Notes: generated by a model from the sequence alone, not told the origin. A stretch of DNA of 64,000 nt from Larimichthys crocea (GCF_000972845.2 NC_040027.1:16678410-16742409); one strand, 5' to 3'. Counted from the stretch's first letter, positions 39,613-51,770 are shown. Translations and numbers: made by a program.

Positions 39613-42600
39613 GCGGCAGGCCTGCCTTGATAATGCCAGAGCTTGTTTCTAATCCAGGCCTCCTCAGTGGGCTGTAGCTCTTGCTGTGCCAGGCAGGCCT
39701 GCTGCAACACCAACAGAGCCGCAGCTGACAGCTAGCCTGGTCCTCTTTCTGCTTTCCGGACAATCTCTGAGCTCCAAACTTTAAGAATGGGTTAAAGCCG
39801 TGAAATGTGAAAAGCCATGAAGGAACAAATAAAAATGCAGGGCTTAAACAGAAAAACAAGTTAGCCCTGAGAGCAGGATGATCTTTAAAAAGAAAAGAAA
39901 AAAAAAAGATCATATAAAAGAAAATCAAATGAAATGACAGTCGGCAAAAAAGGAAACAATAAGGGGCAGATAGTAATAGTGGAATGCTGAGGGGGGTGCC
40001 GCTGGTAAAGGGTTTAGGACAAAATCAAAGTGGTTAAAGCTGATTTATCCTGTGTAAGGACGCCAAGCCCTCTAAGGAGGCACTGAACAGCCCTTCAAAA
40101 ATGAAATATCAGCAGCAGTCAGTGCCAGTCATCAGTGCCATGTGTGATGGAAAATCAATCTATTTCATATCAGAGACCGGTGAGGAGAAAACGAGAGAGA
40201 CAGGCCCCTGCTGCCTCCTCGCCGCCCCTCTTTAAATGTCTCCCCAACAGAAACATCTCAGAATGGTCTGCGTCATCAGTGACGGAGACGTTCACGGTGC
40301 TGGTGGCTCAATGTGTAACTGCTGCTGTTCTGCTAGATTAGGTAGGTGATTGGCCATTAATATTCATTTCACAATGTGTCTTTGTTAGGCGGCGGCAGGG
40401 GCTGACGGAGTGTTTGGATGGATTTACTCTACCGCATATTTCCCTTTAATTTCTATAGGCATGGTGGTTCACTCATATGGACTTAGTGAAGCTATCGAGT
40501 GGCTGGGCGTACCAGTTTGTTCAATCAGATAAAAAGCTATGAACATCTCCAATGGGAACCTGCTCAGTTTGATCAGGAGTCATCAAATATTTAGTTGAAT
40601 TAGAAACAGGAATATGTTCTACTGTCTTCCTATTTGATGACAACAGGCGAGACAAAGTACACTGATGTGGTCTGGGCCGTCTGGTTTTAATAACACCAGA
40701 GAGTTGCTCCTGGAGGAGCACAGGTCCAGCAGGCATAAAATCACAGTTACAGGTCTTTCCCTAATGGGCGGCCAACCTAGCGTAGGTGATCTGAATGGTC
40801 CTCATCATAATGAGATTAATGGACTAATTAGTATGACTGTGTGTTGCAGTGTGACTCTGAACACTGAGGAATATATGGCCCCTATCGGACTAGCAGTGTG
40901 GCCCCTGAGAGAGCAGGCCAGACTGGGTCCGTCCCTGGTGTACCCCCCTCCATTTCACAGAGAGGCTTAATTAATATTTTTTGCATCTGCTCTTCCAGCT
41001 CCTTTACACCCTGCTCAGTCCTGAAGTTATTGATCTGGATTCTGGCAACAGTAAGCAAATAAGGACCAGAAATTTTGTCTTGGTGTGAAATAGGGAGAGC
41101 AATAATTACTTGACCCTGACATTACAGACAGCACAATGAAATCCTCTTCAGTCTTTTACAGCAAATAAGAAGCTAAGGCTTATAAAAGTAGGGCATGGAG
41201 GAGCATCAGCAGCACAGCGCATCAGCTAACAGAAGCGAGAGCAGCTAAAGACAGAACCAGATATGGAGAAAGCCACAATTATCTTTGCCAGTCAGTGAAT
41301 CACAGAAAGAATTCAAGCCAGCAAACTGAAAGCAGGATCAGACTACAAGAAAAGAAATAAATGACATTCAGATCCATTCCCCTTCACAGATTCCCTGTCT
41401 GCCCCTTTCAATTCTACCTTCGAACCCGTTAAAGTCACACTAGTGTTTGATTGCCCCTGCGGCACCACTCTGACCTGTTCATTTAAGATGATGTGCAACT
41501 CTCAGGTCTGTTCCAGCACTCATTTGTTCCTCTGTGGGGTCCCCACGGCTGGCCAGTAAGAGGACCCCATACTGACCAAAGTGCCCTGGGGGCTCTAAAA
41601 CCGGCCACTCACAACCAAGTAAAGAGACAGCTGAGTGTCATTGTTAATGTGGACACACAGCACCACAATGGCAAAATCAATGGAGCTATAGGGGACATCA
41701 ATCTTGACAGCACAAGACCATTTTGCTTGTCTCACCACTCCTCTAAAGCTCTGAATGAATGGTTGAGAGAAGGAGGGATGATGGAGGAAGAAGACTGAAT
41801 GAGAGAAGGAAGAAAAGAAAAACAGAAACAGAGAGAAGAAAGAAAACACAGAGGACTGACAGTGGTCTTTATTGGCCTTTCCTCCATCCATCTCAAGGGG
41901 TTATGCTGTCCTTTGAAGATTGTGTGTATTTGACAGGCAGCCAAAGTGGCCAGCCATCCTAATTCACCCAAAACAGGCCGAGGTTTTTAGGTAAAGCCTC
42001 AGAAGTGCAGCACGGCAGCTGTATGCAGTTGGCACCGTGCTTGCATTTTCCTCTCCCTGCCTGTTTTTCATTTCCAAAATCTCTCTCTCCTTCCATCGGG
42101 GTGAGAAATTCCAAAAACAGCGTTTCTCCTTTATTATGGGGTGACACATGAGATGCTCACCAAAAAAATAACAGCAAGGTTCATTATCTCTGCCACTGAC
42201 TTGAAGGATGCCTCCTCATCCCATTAACATATATGCAGATAGGCAGTGAGTAAATGAAAGCCTCCAAAAACGCGAGAGATCAAAGACGACAGAATTAAGG
42301 CCAAGTAATGAGGATCTTGGCAAGAACCCTGCAAATTTATCGATTGTTTGGCAAGCTGTGTGTGCTCCTGCTCCATTTCTCCCTCCCTCAGTACCATTTA
42401 CTGTCGTGTTTCAAATGCAAACAGACCAAGCAGTGTGGGCTTTAACATGTGGCTTCCAGTATTGAGCCTAATCACTATATAATTTACAATGCAGTGATAA
42501 TGTATTTGGCATAGGGGACAATAATGGAAGCAGGGAAGCCCATCACCACTCTGCAAACTTTCAATAACCCAGGCTCTTTAATAAATGAAAGTAAAGGGTG

Positions 42601-43000
42601 CACACAGGATGTGAGATGAATCCACAAACCCAGTGGATCTGCACCAGAAACAAAAACTACAATATGTATGAAGTGAGGTGACAGACGTGTGTTACAAGCT
42701 GAGACAGACAGTCAAACCACGAAATCTCCTGTGTCTGATAACGTGTTTAATATACATTCAGGCGTCGTTTGGTTTGATAAACTTTATTTGTAATGATCGA
42801 ATTGCTAACATTAAGTACGTAAATGCAGCAACATGAGAACAAAAGGAATTGGGATAAGATAAAAAAAAATGTGTGCTGGCTGAAGAAATATTGCATTGAG
42901 AGCAGTGGAACAGATGAGATCAGAGGGAAAGAATGAAAAGAATTAGCCTAGATAAGGCAGATGAAAAGGGGACATGAATAAATGATGAAGAAAAGAAGAC
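39613..43000. other. Unannotated intronic sequence preceding the CELF exon on the plus strand
   Basis: Mostly unique-looking sequence. 40640-40980 and 42170-42560 are rich in homeodomain-type ATTA words and look like possible conserved non-coding elements. There is a GA-rich patch at 41760-41860. No further exon was recognised. Confidence 0.4.
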
Positions 43001-43006
43001 AACTAC
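43001..43006 (-). promoter_or_regulatory. 5' splice site of the CELF exon (GTAGTT)
   Basis: The minus-strand junction is GTGGAG|GTAGTT. GT is present, but +3 to +6 (AGTT) departs from the AAGT/GAGT consensus, so the donor looks moderate. Reading through it in frame continues Gly-Gly-Ser-Cys-Leu. As I recall, a human CELF4 isoform has Gly-Gly-Ser-Ser-Cys-Leu at this point, which may indicate an alternative donor further on. Confidence 0.65.
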
Positions 43007-43055
43007 CTCCACGGCTCTCGCTGTCAGCCGGTTTCACCTGGATGGGGCGAGTCAT
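43007..43055 (-). CDS. celf4/celf5: 49-nt internal coding exon of a CELF/Bruno-like RNA-binding protein (CELF3/4/5 type)
   Basis: Read on the minus strand, the exon gives MTRPIQVKPADSESRG plus one base, so it begins in phase 0 and ends in phase 1. From knowledge of the family, this is the last beta-strand of RRM1 (RPIQVKPAD) and the start of the RRM1-RRM2 linker. CELF proteins are nuclear and cytoplasmic regulators of splicing, mRNA stability and translation that bind UG-rich RNA. A 49-nt exon here fits the family's gene structure as I recall it. CELF1/2 have HHPIQMKPADSEKN and CELF6 has AASEGRG, so both fit poorly. CELF3 and CELF4 have Asn, and human CELF5 has Ala, where Thr is found here. 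CELF3 genes are usually compact, so the large flanking introns favour celf4, then celf5. The acceptor side is a strong pyrimidine tract ending CTCCAG; the donor is GAG|GTAGTT. The exon is too short to have its own start or stop. The family call is firm and the paralogue is open. Confidence 0.9.
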
Positions 43056-43088
43056 CTGGAGGGAGAGAAGAAAGAGCAACAGAGAGGT
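43056..43088 (-). promoter_or_regulatory. Polypyrimidine tract and 3' splice site of the CELF exon
   Basis: On the minus strand this reads as a nearly unbroken pyrimidine run (CTCTCTGTTGCTCTTTC, then TTCTCTCCCTCCAG) directly before the exon's first ATG codon. It has several UCUU/CUCUCU-type words that PTB-family repressors can bind. That they are used is inference; the splice acceptor itself is clear. Confidence 0.8.
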
Positions 43089-43226
43089 TAGCGCTGGCGA
43101 CTCGGGCTGTCGTTGCTACAAGAAGAGGCCACAAACCAGAGGTGTCAAGGCCCTCTCCCCCATACTAATAGCTGTTCTGCGATACTGATCAAAGAGCCTT
43201 GGCTGGAGAGAAAACCAAAACACCAT

Positions 43227-43265
43227 CATGCAACTAAGTTGACTTGACACAGTGTGTGACATGCA
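43227..43265 (-). promoter_or_regulatory. Two TGCATG motifs (possible RBFOX sites) upstream of the CELF exon
   Basis: CATGCA occurs on the plus strand at 43227-43232 and 43260-43265, so the pre-mRNA carries UGCAUG twice, roughly 170 and 205 nt before the exon. UGCAUG is the RBFOX recognition word. Sites upstream of an exon usually favour skipping. The motifs are seen; their function is inferred. Confidence 0.4.
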
Positions 43266-45937
43266 GTGTGTATAGTGTTTCTGCTGCCGGTTATTCTGTG
43301 TAAACAAAACAACTCAGCTCTCGTTCACACATAAAATAAGATGTGTGCGTTTGTGTGTGTCTGTATGTCCACTCACATTTGTGGTATTTCATGGCAGGCT
43401 CATGGAGAGGTTGGAAGGGTGCATATATGTGTGTCTGAGTAATAGAGGCCAAGGCAGTCCTAATAAAAGTGAATCCAGCCACAGGAGCAGGGAGATCAAT
43501 GCAGGCCTATTGATCCAGGCCCTTGGGCTGTGGAGAGTATCTGGCTGGGAAGGATTCTCTGGTTAGGAGGCTCACTCTAATCCACTGGACCCTGATAAGA
43601 ATGGCATTGCCTGGATTAGATGCCTCTGTCATCACAGTCTTTGTGTCACGCTCTCCTCCTTCCCCAATTTTACCTCCTTCTTTTTTCATTATTGTTGTTC
43701 GAGTTGAACAATCTCACCAGACCCTGTGTGCGATTTGTTTGGAGGAAAAGTTTGAAAGACGTAGCTGTGATTCACAATCGGTTTGTTTCATCCGCAGCAT
43801 CGTTATTTTAATTGAATACGTGCCCCCAAGTCACATATTAGCACACACGCTGTTTATACACCCACCCACACATATGTATAATATGTATTTATTTACTGTA
43901 GCAGAACATAAAGCTTACAAGATCATTTAAAGTGCACAGATCTGATGCCAGTTCCCCTCCTCCCATGATTCAATCCAAAACAAACAGATTTAACAATAAA
44001 AAAAAACACACATTTTAATAAAATTGGGGCCAAAAGTGGCACAAATTTATTACAAGATTAGTGGAACATGAAAGCAACCTCTTACCATACTCAGACATTT
44101 ACAGTAAACCATTTGTAGCTGCTATTGAAGCATCTTTTTCCCCCTTTTTTTGCTAGAAACTATCTGCCCTTACAGGACATCCCAGTCAAATCACTAAAAA
44201 CCATCAAATGCTGATATTTTTATACCCATTGTACATATGTGTATTTCGTTCCTTCACCCTGTATATATTTTTGTCTGTTCGATTCCAGAGCATGGCTGAA
44301 AAGGTCAGATTTAAAGACAGGGCAGTCCAATAAAAAGCATGACATGTTCAAGGAGAAACACCATAATGGGATTTTAAAATGTCTTAATAACATGCTGATA
44401 TATGGGGGAGAGGCCCAGGCCTGATTCATTAAGTGCTAAACGTATCCATTTTCACCTTGAGGAACTGAGTAACCTTCCCTCACTGAAATTATTCCATAAA
44501 TTTACCCATCGTAAATAATAACTAGCACCCGCTAAGTCTTTGTAGGAAAACTGGGAGGATGTTATGCTTGTGAAGGTTGAGGTTTTAGCTCCTTGTTTCT
44601 TGGCTCGCTCCCCATCCGTCTCCCTCCCCATCTACAAGTGCTTTCTGTTCTTTGTACAACACAAGCAAAGTAACCCTACAGTATGCTAATGCCAAGCCAC
44701 AGGGTGCACTGCTCCACAGCATGTACAGATAGATTACAGAATCAACCGCGACACTATCGCACACGTGTTTCAAAGCAACCTCTGAGACAGAAACACCTCG
44801 GAATGGAGGGAAGAAAAAAAAAAACATTCTCGAGACAAATTCACAGATAACTTTACAACCCTCTGCTCCTTCACGACAACACAGGATATCTTTGAATTTG
44901 CCTTTGACATGTCAAACGGACAAAAGATGCTTCCATCCTGCAAGTTGATTTTTGTTCAAATGCATGACGGAGGAGGCCAAATCCGTCGTTATGGCTCCTC
45001 TACCATGCTATGATCTCAGCCGTCTCTGCAGGGTGCCTGTGTGTGGGAGGCAGCTCTCTCTAAAGCTAGTTACTGTTCAGTCTCCAACATGCCAGCTTAA
45101 TGGTCTATTTATTTGCCCGAAAGCAATACATTATGTTACTGAACAGTCACTACTGATGGCTCTCAGTTTATTCCATTCCTATTCAACACATACGAAGAAA
45201 ACTCTGTAATTCCACAGGAAATTAAGTGCGGGTTGCAGTAACACTTGTACTATATGTGTGCTCACAAATACACAGATATGGTAACTTTAAGTGAAATGTA
45301 TTAAGTGCTGCTGTTTCCAAGGAGACCATTCATTAACTCCAGATACTATAGGGTATGTTTTTCGCTCTGTTGTTTGTGGGCTGGAGCTAGTAGCTTTTCG
45401 AAACACCCACAATGGACAGAGCGAAAAAGTCACTACTACGTCCTGTACAAATAACTGTAATGTTTTTCAATCTGGGTCGGGTAAGGCAGAGAGATGTAAC
45501 AAAGAGAACCAGAAGAAGAGAAGGGTAGAGATTTTGAAAAGACAACAAAGATGGAGGGTAAGGGAGATAGTAGACATACAGAAAGAAAAGGAAAGAGAAA
45601 GCTGCCTGCAAATCTTAGATAAGATTTCTTCGCTGCTGAGTGGCGTTTCTCCGGCTCTGACTCCACCCTCCGGCCTTTCACTTTCAAACACACTGAAAAA
45701 GAGCAGCACAACTGCACTGTACAAACACTCTATATTCATAAATCAACCACCTGCTTCCCTATAGACAGTCCTGCTAAAAATGCACTGTAATTTTTTGGGA
45801 CATTAATTATAAACTGACCAAATGGTGACACCGTTTGAAACTTTAGCTGTCCTTATATTCTGTTGCCTTGCCATGTTTATCTACTTGAGGATGCGTATCA
45901 AACAAGGTTTAACAAACCAGGTGTGACGTTCCTGGTG
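43266..45937. other. Unannotated intronic sequence
   Basis: Contains a GT-rich patch (43340-43370), a unique-looking segment (43440-43640) and a purine-rich patch (45485-45605). No exon was recognised. Confidence 0.35.
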
Positions 45938-45972
45938 TTAATATAATTGAAAATTAATTTTCAAAATATTAA
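45938..45972. repeat. AT-rich inverted repeat with an 18-bp perfect palindrome
   Basis: TTGAAAATTAATTTTCAA (45947-45964) equals its own reverse complement. It is flanked by TTAATA and TATTAA, three and two bases away, giving a 35-bp imperfect inverted repeat. It contains the homeodomain-like core ATTAAT. Confidence 0.7.
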
Positions 45973-48900
45973 TGCTGGGTATGTTCTCAACTCAAATATG
46001 ATGTTAAGTGAAGCACAAATAATTTTTTCATACAAATATTTGTTTTTTCTGAGTAGTATTAATGTCAGTATTATTTGTAATCGATGATCCATGAGGAAAA
46101 TATTGCTGAGTTGACTGGAAAACACTTCTTAAAAGACACTCTTTCTGCCCTACAAATCACATAAATAATACATCATTGTCAAACTTTCTAGTCTAGCATG
46201 TTGTTGAACATGTTTTTTGTATGAAAGCAGACTTGCAGACACGTGAGATCTGCACGTTTAATACAAAAACAAAATTACAAAGGAATATTAAAATTGAGTG
46301 CAATGAACAATGTATGTTCATGCAGTCAAAATACTTATTTGTCAAGCCTGTGCTGTCTTATGGTGCATTTATGTGCGGGTGAGAAGCTGTAAAATATAGA
46401 GTATGTTGAAGAGACAGCCTAAGTATGACATGGTGGGCACCTTTCTGAGGATTAGTATGATTAGTGACATTTTTTTCAAATAGAGTGAATAAACACGCTT
46501 CTCTGATGACTCACAACAACTTCACAACCTTCAAGTGAGTTACTATTTATCTTTCTACTCTGGTAGAAAACAGAGTTTTTGTTTTCCTTCTACAAGCCCT
46601 GGTCTTGCTCTCCTTCTCACTCTAAGGGCTTTGACAAATCTACAGTTTCATGTGCTTTTATTAAGCCCAGCTGAGCCTCCAGTCAGTTGAATTAAAGCTC
46701 TTAGGACTGGTATGCTGCTGTTTTATATGGAGGGTGAGATAGAAACCTCCAGGCCTACAGTACATAATGCAGTATGCAATAGACTTGAAATATACACACG
46801 TGCAGCCTGCTGTCTTATGTTAGCCAATCTTCACAACTGATAGTCTGGTATTTTTTAACTGAAACAAGCTACAAATTGATATGCATGCATGAGCATATGA
46901 ACAATACACATCTGTGGTTTCTTTAAACCGCAGTATTCTGGTAGTTTGGTAGACGTTTGACCTGCTTGGGGAACAAACATCTTTCTACCAACACTATTAT
47001 TAGCCACACAAAAAAGGGCCAAAGGCCCTGGGCTCAGGCCACTAAAGACATTCCACTGTCTGATTTCAAATTACACAGAGCAAGTCAAGGAACTGTAGTC
47101 AGACTTGGCCTGTTAGTAGTGTGGAGGATTTGGAGTCTACTGTTGGCACTATCTCCGACAGTAATGAGTTCATGACTAGTAGAGTTTAGCGGGATTGAGC
47201 AGTACAGAGTCCCAGGCTCCACACTGCTGAAACCCCAGAGAAGGCCAGTAGCAAGACAATAATACTGCTTTGGAAAGAGTTTCAAAGACCTGGTTCAGTT
47301 CCAAGCCCTAAACTTTGCTAGTCTTTAACTTTCATATTATCCAAAAAGAGGAACCTCCATTACAAGAATGCAGTATATAGAAATAGAACTGCAGTAAATC
47401 TTGTCCTGCTTTTGCAGGAGCTCATCTCTCAGTAGTGAAAGTCTTTTTTACAAAAGCACTTACTTACAACACTTGCAATAAAATAACTCTAATAGCTATA
47501 CAACATGTGTGATGTCTTCTGGCTTTCACTCAGGTTTAATATAGAGTAATGTTTGTCCTGGGATCATTAATACATATTAGTGGGCCATCAAAGCTCAAGT
47601 TGCTGCACTGCTCAGTAACAGGAGCATAAACAGTCCCCTTCTGACTGGGCCGTCTCTGCTGATATAATTAATATTTCCAATTATTGATCTGAGGCAGTGC
47701 TGAGTGGTGACTGTCCAGGGGCTCCCAGCTTCAGCTAATAAATCTGTACTGTATACAGTAAGAAGGAGACAGAGAGAGTAGAGAGCAGAGAGAGCGCCGT
47801 GGTGTAATGATTTATCGTTATGATGTGCTTCATTGCAATCACAATAATTGTTCATTAACAATAAAAATGTCACAAATTACAAATGAAGATCAAATTTAAA
47901 AGGCTTACTCGAGCTTGGTAATGAACTATTCCTTAATATTGTAAATTAACTGGATATGAAAAGACATTTCTCCGCTTTTACATGGAAACGTGATGGCATT
48001 AGTGTAGTATTACAGTGAAGGACATCATTATGATGCATTTTACCACAAAAGAATGCACATTTCTCTCTGAATAGAGTCAAGGTTCACTTCTGGTTCTTTA
48101 ATAATTCACTATGAACTAAACTACACAGAAGAGTAGACAGCAGACAAGCGTCCACTCTTTACATGTCGTATTATATGTGAGATATTTAAGCTAAACAAAG
48201 GGGGAATTTTTGTTTACACCTTGTCTCACCTTATTTATCCTCACACATGTAATGTACATAGCATACATGCATTTGGTCTACAAACTAGTCTGATGTGTTT
48301 TTAGTCTTACTGTTTGATTGTTTGATGTTTCTTTTGCTGCTTCTGTTTTTGTTTTTTTTTTGTTTTTTGTATAGTGTCTGAGTATCTAGAAAAGCGCTTG
48401 TAAAAAAAAAAAGTAATATTATTATCATTACAAATGTAAGAAAAGAGTACAAATGCACATCAAAAAAGTGATGTTTTTGAACTGATAGTTCAAAGGTTCT
48501 GATGTCCGAGAAACTAAAGATCAAATCATTAAATGTTTGCCCCTTTCTGCTTGAAAAAAGATAAAGGATTAGTACATTTTTGTCCACTGACTAATCAATC
48601 ATTATTAAACAAATAATTTAAACAAAAACACCAACCAAAGTGGTACCATCAGATCTTAAATTCAAGATCTGGTTAAACACTGACACTGATATACATGTGG
48701 TGTGCTTACATATGAGTGGGTATCTGTATGTGCGTGTCTGAATAACCTTTGATGTACTCATGCTAAAGCTGCCCTTCCCTGTGTAAATATACTGAATCCA
48801 TGTGAGCATGTTCATACATGTGATTGAATGCATGTGAGAAAATGTTTGCGCCATGTGAGTTATAATTTACCCATATGTGAAAATGTGCTGGGGGCAGCAA

Positions 48901-51035
48901 TGTGGTGGTCCTGATAAGGAGCATCAGTTTGTGCTGAGGAGATGGGAGCCACTATAAGCTTTGGGATTCCTATCAGAACCAACAGGATTTAGAGCTTGAG
49001 GCGCTGACATGGACTGACAGACACCTGCAGACCTCAGCTAGTCCGTATCACAGGAACAAATGAAGTTCTACTCAACAATTCTACATCCGTGTTGAAGAAA
49101 AAACACCCTACGAACTTGCATTCTGTAAAAGTGAGTTTAGTCATTCAAGGATTAAAACGCACGCTTTTGTTTAGAAAGTGCAGTTTGTGGTTATTTTGTA
49201 CGAGTAAGTGTTACTTCTTTCAAAGGCTGAATAGCTCTTTTTGGAACACGTTGATATCCATCTGCTACACTGAATGCTTCTTGTAATACATGAATCAGCA
49301 ATGAGGCCGCAGCTAACTCAAACATGTGCAATCTGTACCACCATTATTACTAGCACCACTAGCACATCTGATTAAGACCATTAGACCTTCTGTTGTCTCA
49401 TGCCATCCAAGTTCCTGTTTATTTCTCCCTCCAAAACACTAACTGCCTCCCAGAAACAGCCTGAAGTTCATCTACCAATTGCTTTCCAAAAGGCTTTCCA
49501 GCCCTCTCTATTATCATAGCTTTACTAGCTGGAGTGGTTGGCCAGCTGTCTGACTGCTACAGCCCTCATTACACAGACAGCAGAACTCAGCTCTCATCAA
49601 GATTTCATGAAGGTGAATGTCACACATCAAAAAAAAAAAAGAAAGAAAAAAAAAGCCCACCTCATTTGTGGCGCCCCATGACTCAGCAGACAGAGCTGCA
49701 TGACATGAGCTAATGTTGGTTCTCATCAAACACTTTATTACTTCTGATTAACTGAAAATACCACATCAAAATCTCACCTCTGAGTTAGCTTACCACTGTC
49801 CCAAACCTTCACACAGTCACTGTTTCTCGCTCTTGCACCATGCTTGTCCTTATACTTGATTATGTCTTCCTGTCTTGTGGAGTCTAAGCTCTCCACCAGT
49901 ACTTGTATAAGAGACTCTGAGTCCTACAAGACTTGTGCAGTGGACTAGGGTATGTGGGTGACAGAAACAGTGTGCAATCATGAGGGGGAGTAGATAGGGG
50001 GATTGAGCTAATGCCTAAATCCTGTCCTGCTGAGCATGTAGCGGGGCGTCCAAGAGATAAAGAGAAACAGAGGGAGAGAGGGGTAAGAGACGAAGAGAGA
50101 CGGGGAAGGGGAGAGGAAAAGGATCATAGAGAAGTGACAGAAAGGGGAAATATGTTTGAGAAGATGCAGAGATGGACAGAGAAGAGTGGGTGGGGATTTA
50201 ATAATAAGAGAAAAGAGAAACAAAAAGACAAAAAAACATCATTTTCTCCCTCTCTGCCCCTCCTTCTACTCCACTTCCTGACTTATGAGGCACACTTTGG
50301 TTATCAGGGGAAGGGCATCACTCCCAGACATCTTTGGCACGGCTGCTTTTCAAGCCCAGAGAGCTATTGACATGGCGTGTTACTGTAATGCGTGAAGCAG
50401 TGGGAGACTCATTGTAAATCTGTGTCAACAAATGCTGGAGCAGCAGCAAGCTCAATCTCTCTCTCTTTCTCTCTCTCCGTCTCTCTCCCACTCTCTGTCT
50501 GCCTTGCTTTGCCTCTCTCTTGCATTTACCGACCTATCTAATGAATCTTATCTGCACAGCACACTGGAGGCTTAAGCTTTTGGTGGGCTCACATCTCTCC
50601 CACACACACAGACACACTCTGTCTCTCTCTCTCTCTCCCTCTCTCTTTCTTTCTTATTCTGCTCGCTGTTTGATGGGGTTTACGCTCTTCGGTTCATTTT
50701 GAGGAACTGTCCTTAGAGAGATAAGATCGCGACGACAGACCCAACCCAGTGGCTTCAGAAGGGCAACATCATGCCAATCCTAGCATGCGCCACAGCGAGG
50801 GTCCAGAGTGAGCAGGAAGTAGCAAAAATGGCAGAGGATATGTTCCGTGACAGAATTACAGATCCAGGGTTGTGTGAGGCTTTAATGCTTAAAGGTGCCC
50901 TTATGCACCGACACCATGTTTCCTATCTGGCGACTGCCTTGATATTTGCTTTGAAGATTATGTGCTGCCTGACCGTTGGTGGGTTACAACTACAATAATG
51001 ATGTACAGCATCATGTACAGCAGCAAAGCATGTGC
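45973..51035. other. Unannotated intronic sequence
   Basis: Strongly AT-rich up to about 46560, then mixed. 47580-47770 looks unique and ATTA-rich. T/A homopolymers lie at 48351-48412 and 49629-49654. A GA-rich tract lies at 50040-50230 and CT-rich tracts at 50450-50520 and 50615-50655. No exon was recognised. Confidence 0.35.
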
Positions 51036-51770
51036 ACTTGAGTCAAGATATGACCTCAAATCCATATCATGATTTGATTCTAACATTTACCTCAGTAAGA
51101 ATACATGCAACAATATGTTTTAAATACAACATTTACAAGATTTTCACATACTGAACAACTAACAGAACCGTCATTAATATAACCTAAAATACAGGCAAGG
51201 TGTAAAATCTTTTGATACTGTCTAAACAGGATAAAATACTATATATAGTACAGCGGGACATGTTAGGGTATTTTATTTTTACGGGTCAGTGTACTAGACG
51301 AAACACGCTCTGGATACATGTGTGATTTTCTGTCTCGGGCATGCACAACATCATATTGTATGACATGGCTGTGCTTCAGATGATGACACAAATTGCTCAT
51401 GTTTTCCTACAGAAAAGCAGTAGCTATGTTTTGTTCTGCATCATGTCCGCTGAGGCCACACAGCTCATGTAGCACTTTTTTCGGTAGCTGCCCATCCTGA
51501 ACTGCACCAGCGCCTCCAGCTGTTTCTCCAACATTGAGTTGCTTTCTTTATCGGAGTTCAACTGGTTTAGAAAAAAATGCTTAAAACAGCTAGGTGGACT
51601 TCCCAATTTGAACCAAACCCACAGAAATGACGCACGCACAATAATTAGTTGGTAGATGTGATTAACTACATTCAGATGCATTAAAGACATACACTACAAA
51701 TGACACCAATTTAATCAACATGACTTAAGATACATCCGTTTCTGTATTGTCACTGTATTGTGCAGCCCTA
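51036..51770 (-). mobile_element. Degraded DNA-transposon remnant ending in TGCAGCCCTA
   Basis: The right end GTATTGTGCAGCCCTA, read on the minus strand, is TAGGGCTGCACAATAC, a terminus common among fish non-autonomous DNA transposons. The left part (AAGATATGACCTC, then ATATCATGATTTGATTC) resembles the matching degraded arm, where ATATGACC follows the terminal motif. A minus-strand open stretch lies at 51424-51690; its C-terminal part (LEKQLEALVQFRMGSY, then KKCYMSC) looks protein-like, but I do not recognise a transposase. The left boundary is uncertain. Confidence 0.45.

Larger units (their letters stand above)
1..43006 (-). other. Inferred intron downstream of the 49-nt CELF exon (incomplete)
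   Basis: I found no sequence resembling the next CELF exon (DRKLFVGML to GPDG, the start of RRM2) on the minus strand below 43007. The intron would therefore exceed 43 kb and continue past the window edge. It holds microsatellites, scattered MITE and retroelement remnants and much unique-looking AT-rich sequence. The short open frames across it have no recognisable domains. An unseen small exon cannot be excluded by eye. Confidence 0.6.

Noticed and set aside
42982..43188. Plus-strand open frame across the CELF exon
   Set aside because: It is the antisense shadow of the minus-strand exon; the exon's peptide, phases and splice sites all support the minus strand.
45291..45764. 157-residue plus-strand frame, the longest in the window
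   Set aside because: Basic Lys/Arg/Glu composition comes from a purine-rich patch; no family resemblance and no convincing splice or promoter context.
50771..50998. Plus-strand frame MPILACATARVQ...
   Set aside because: Has a somewhat protein-like composition but no recognised domain and no splice signals that fit.
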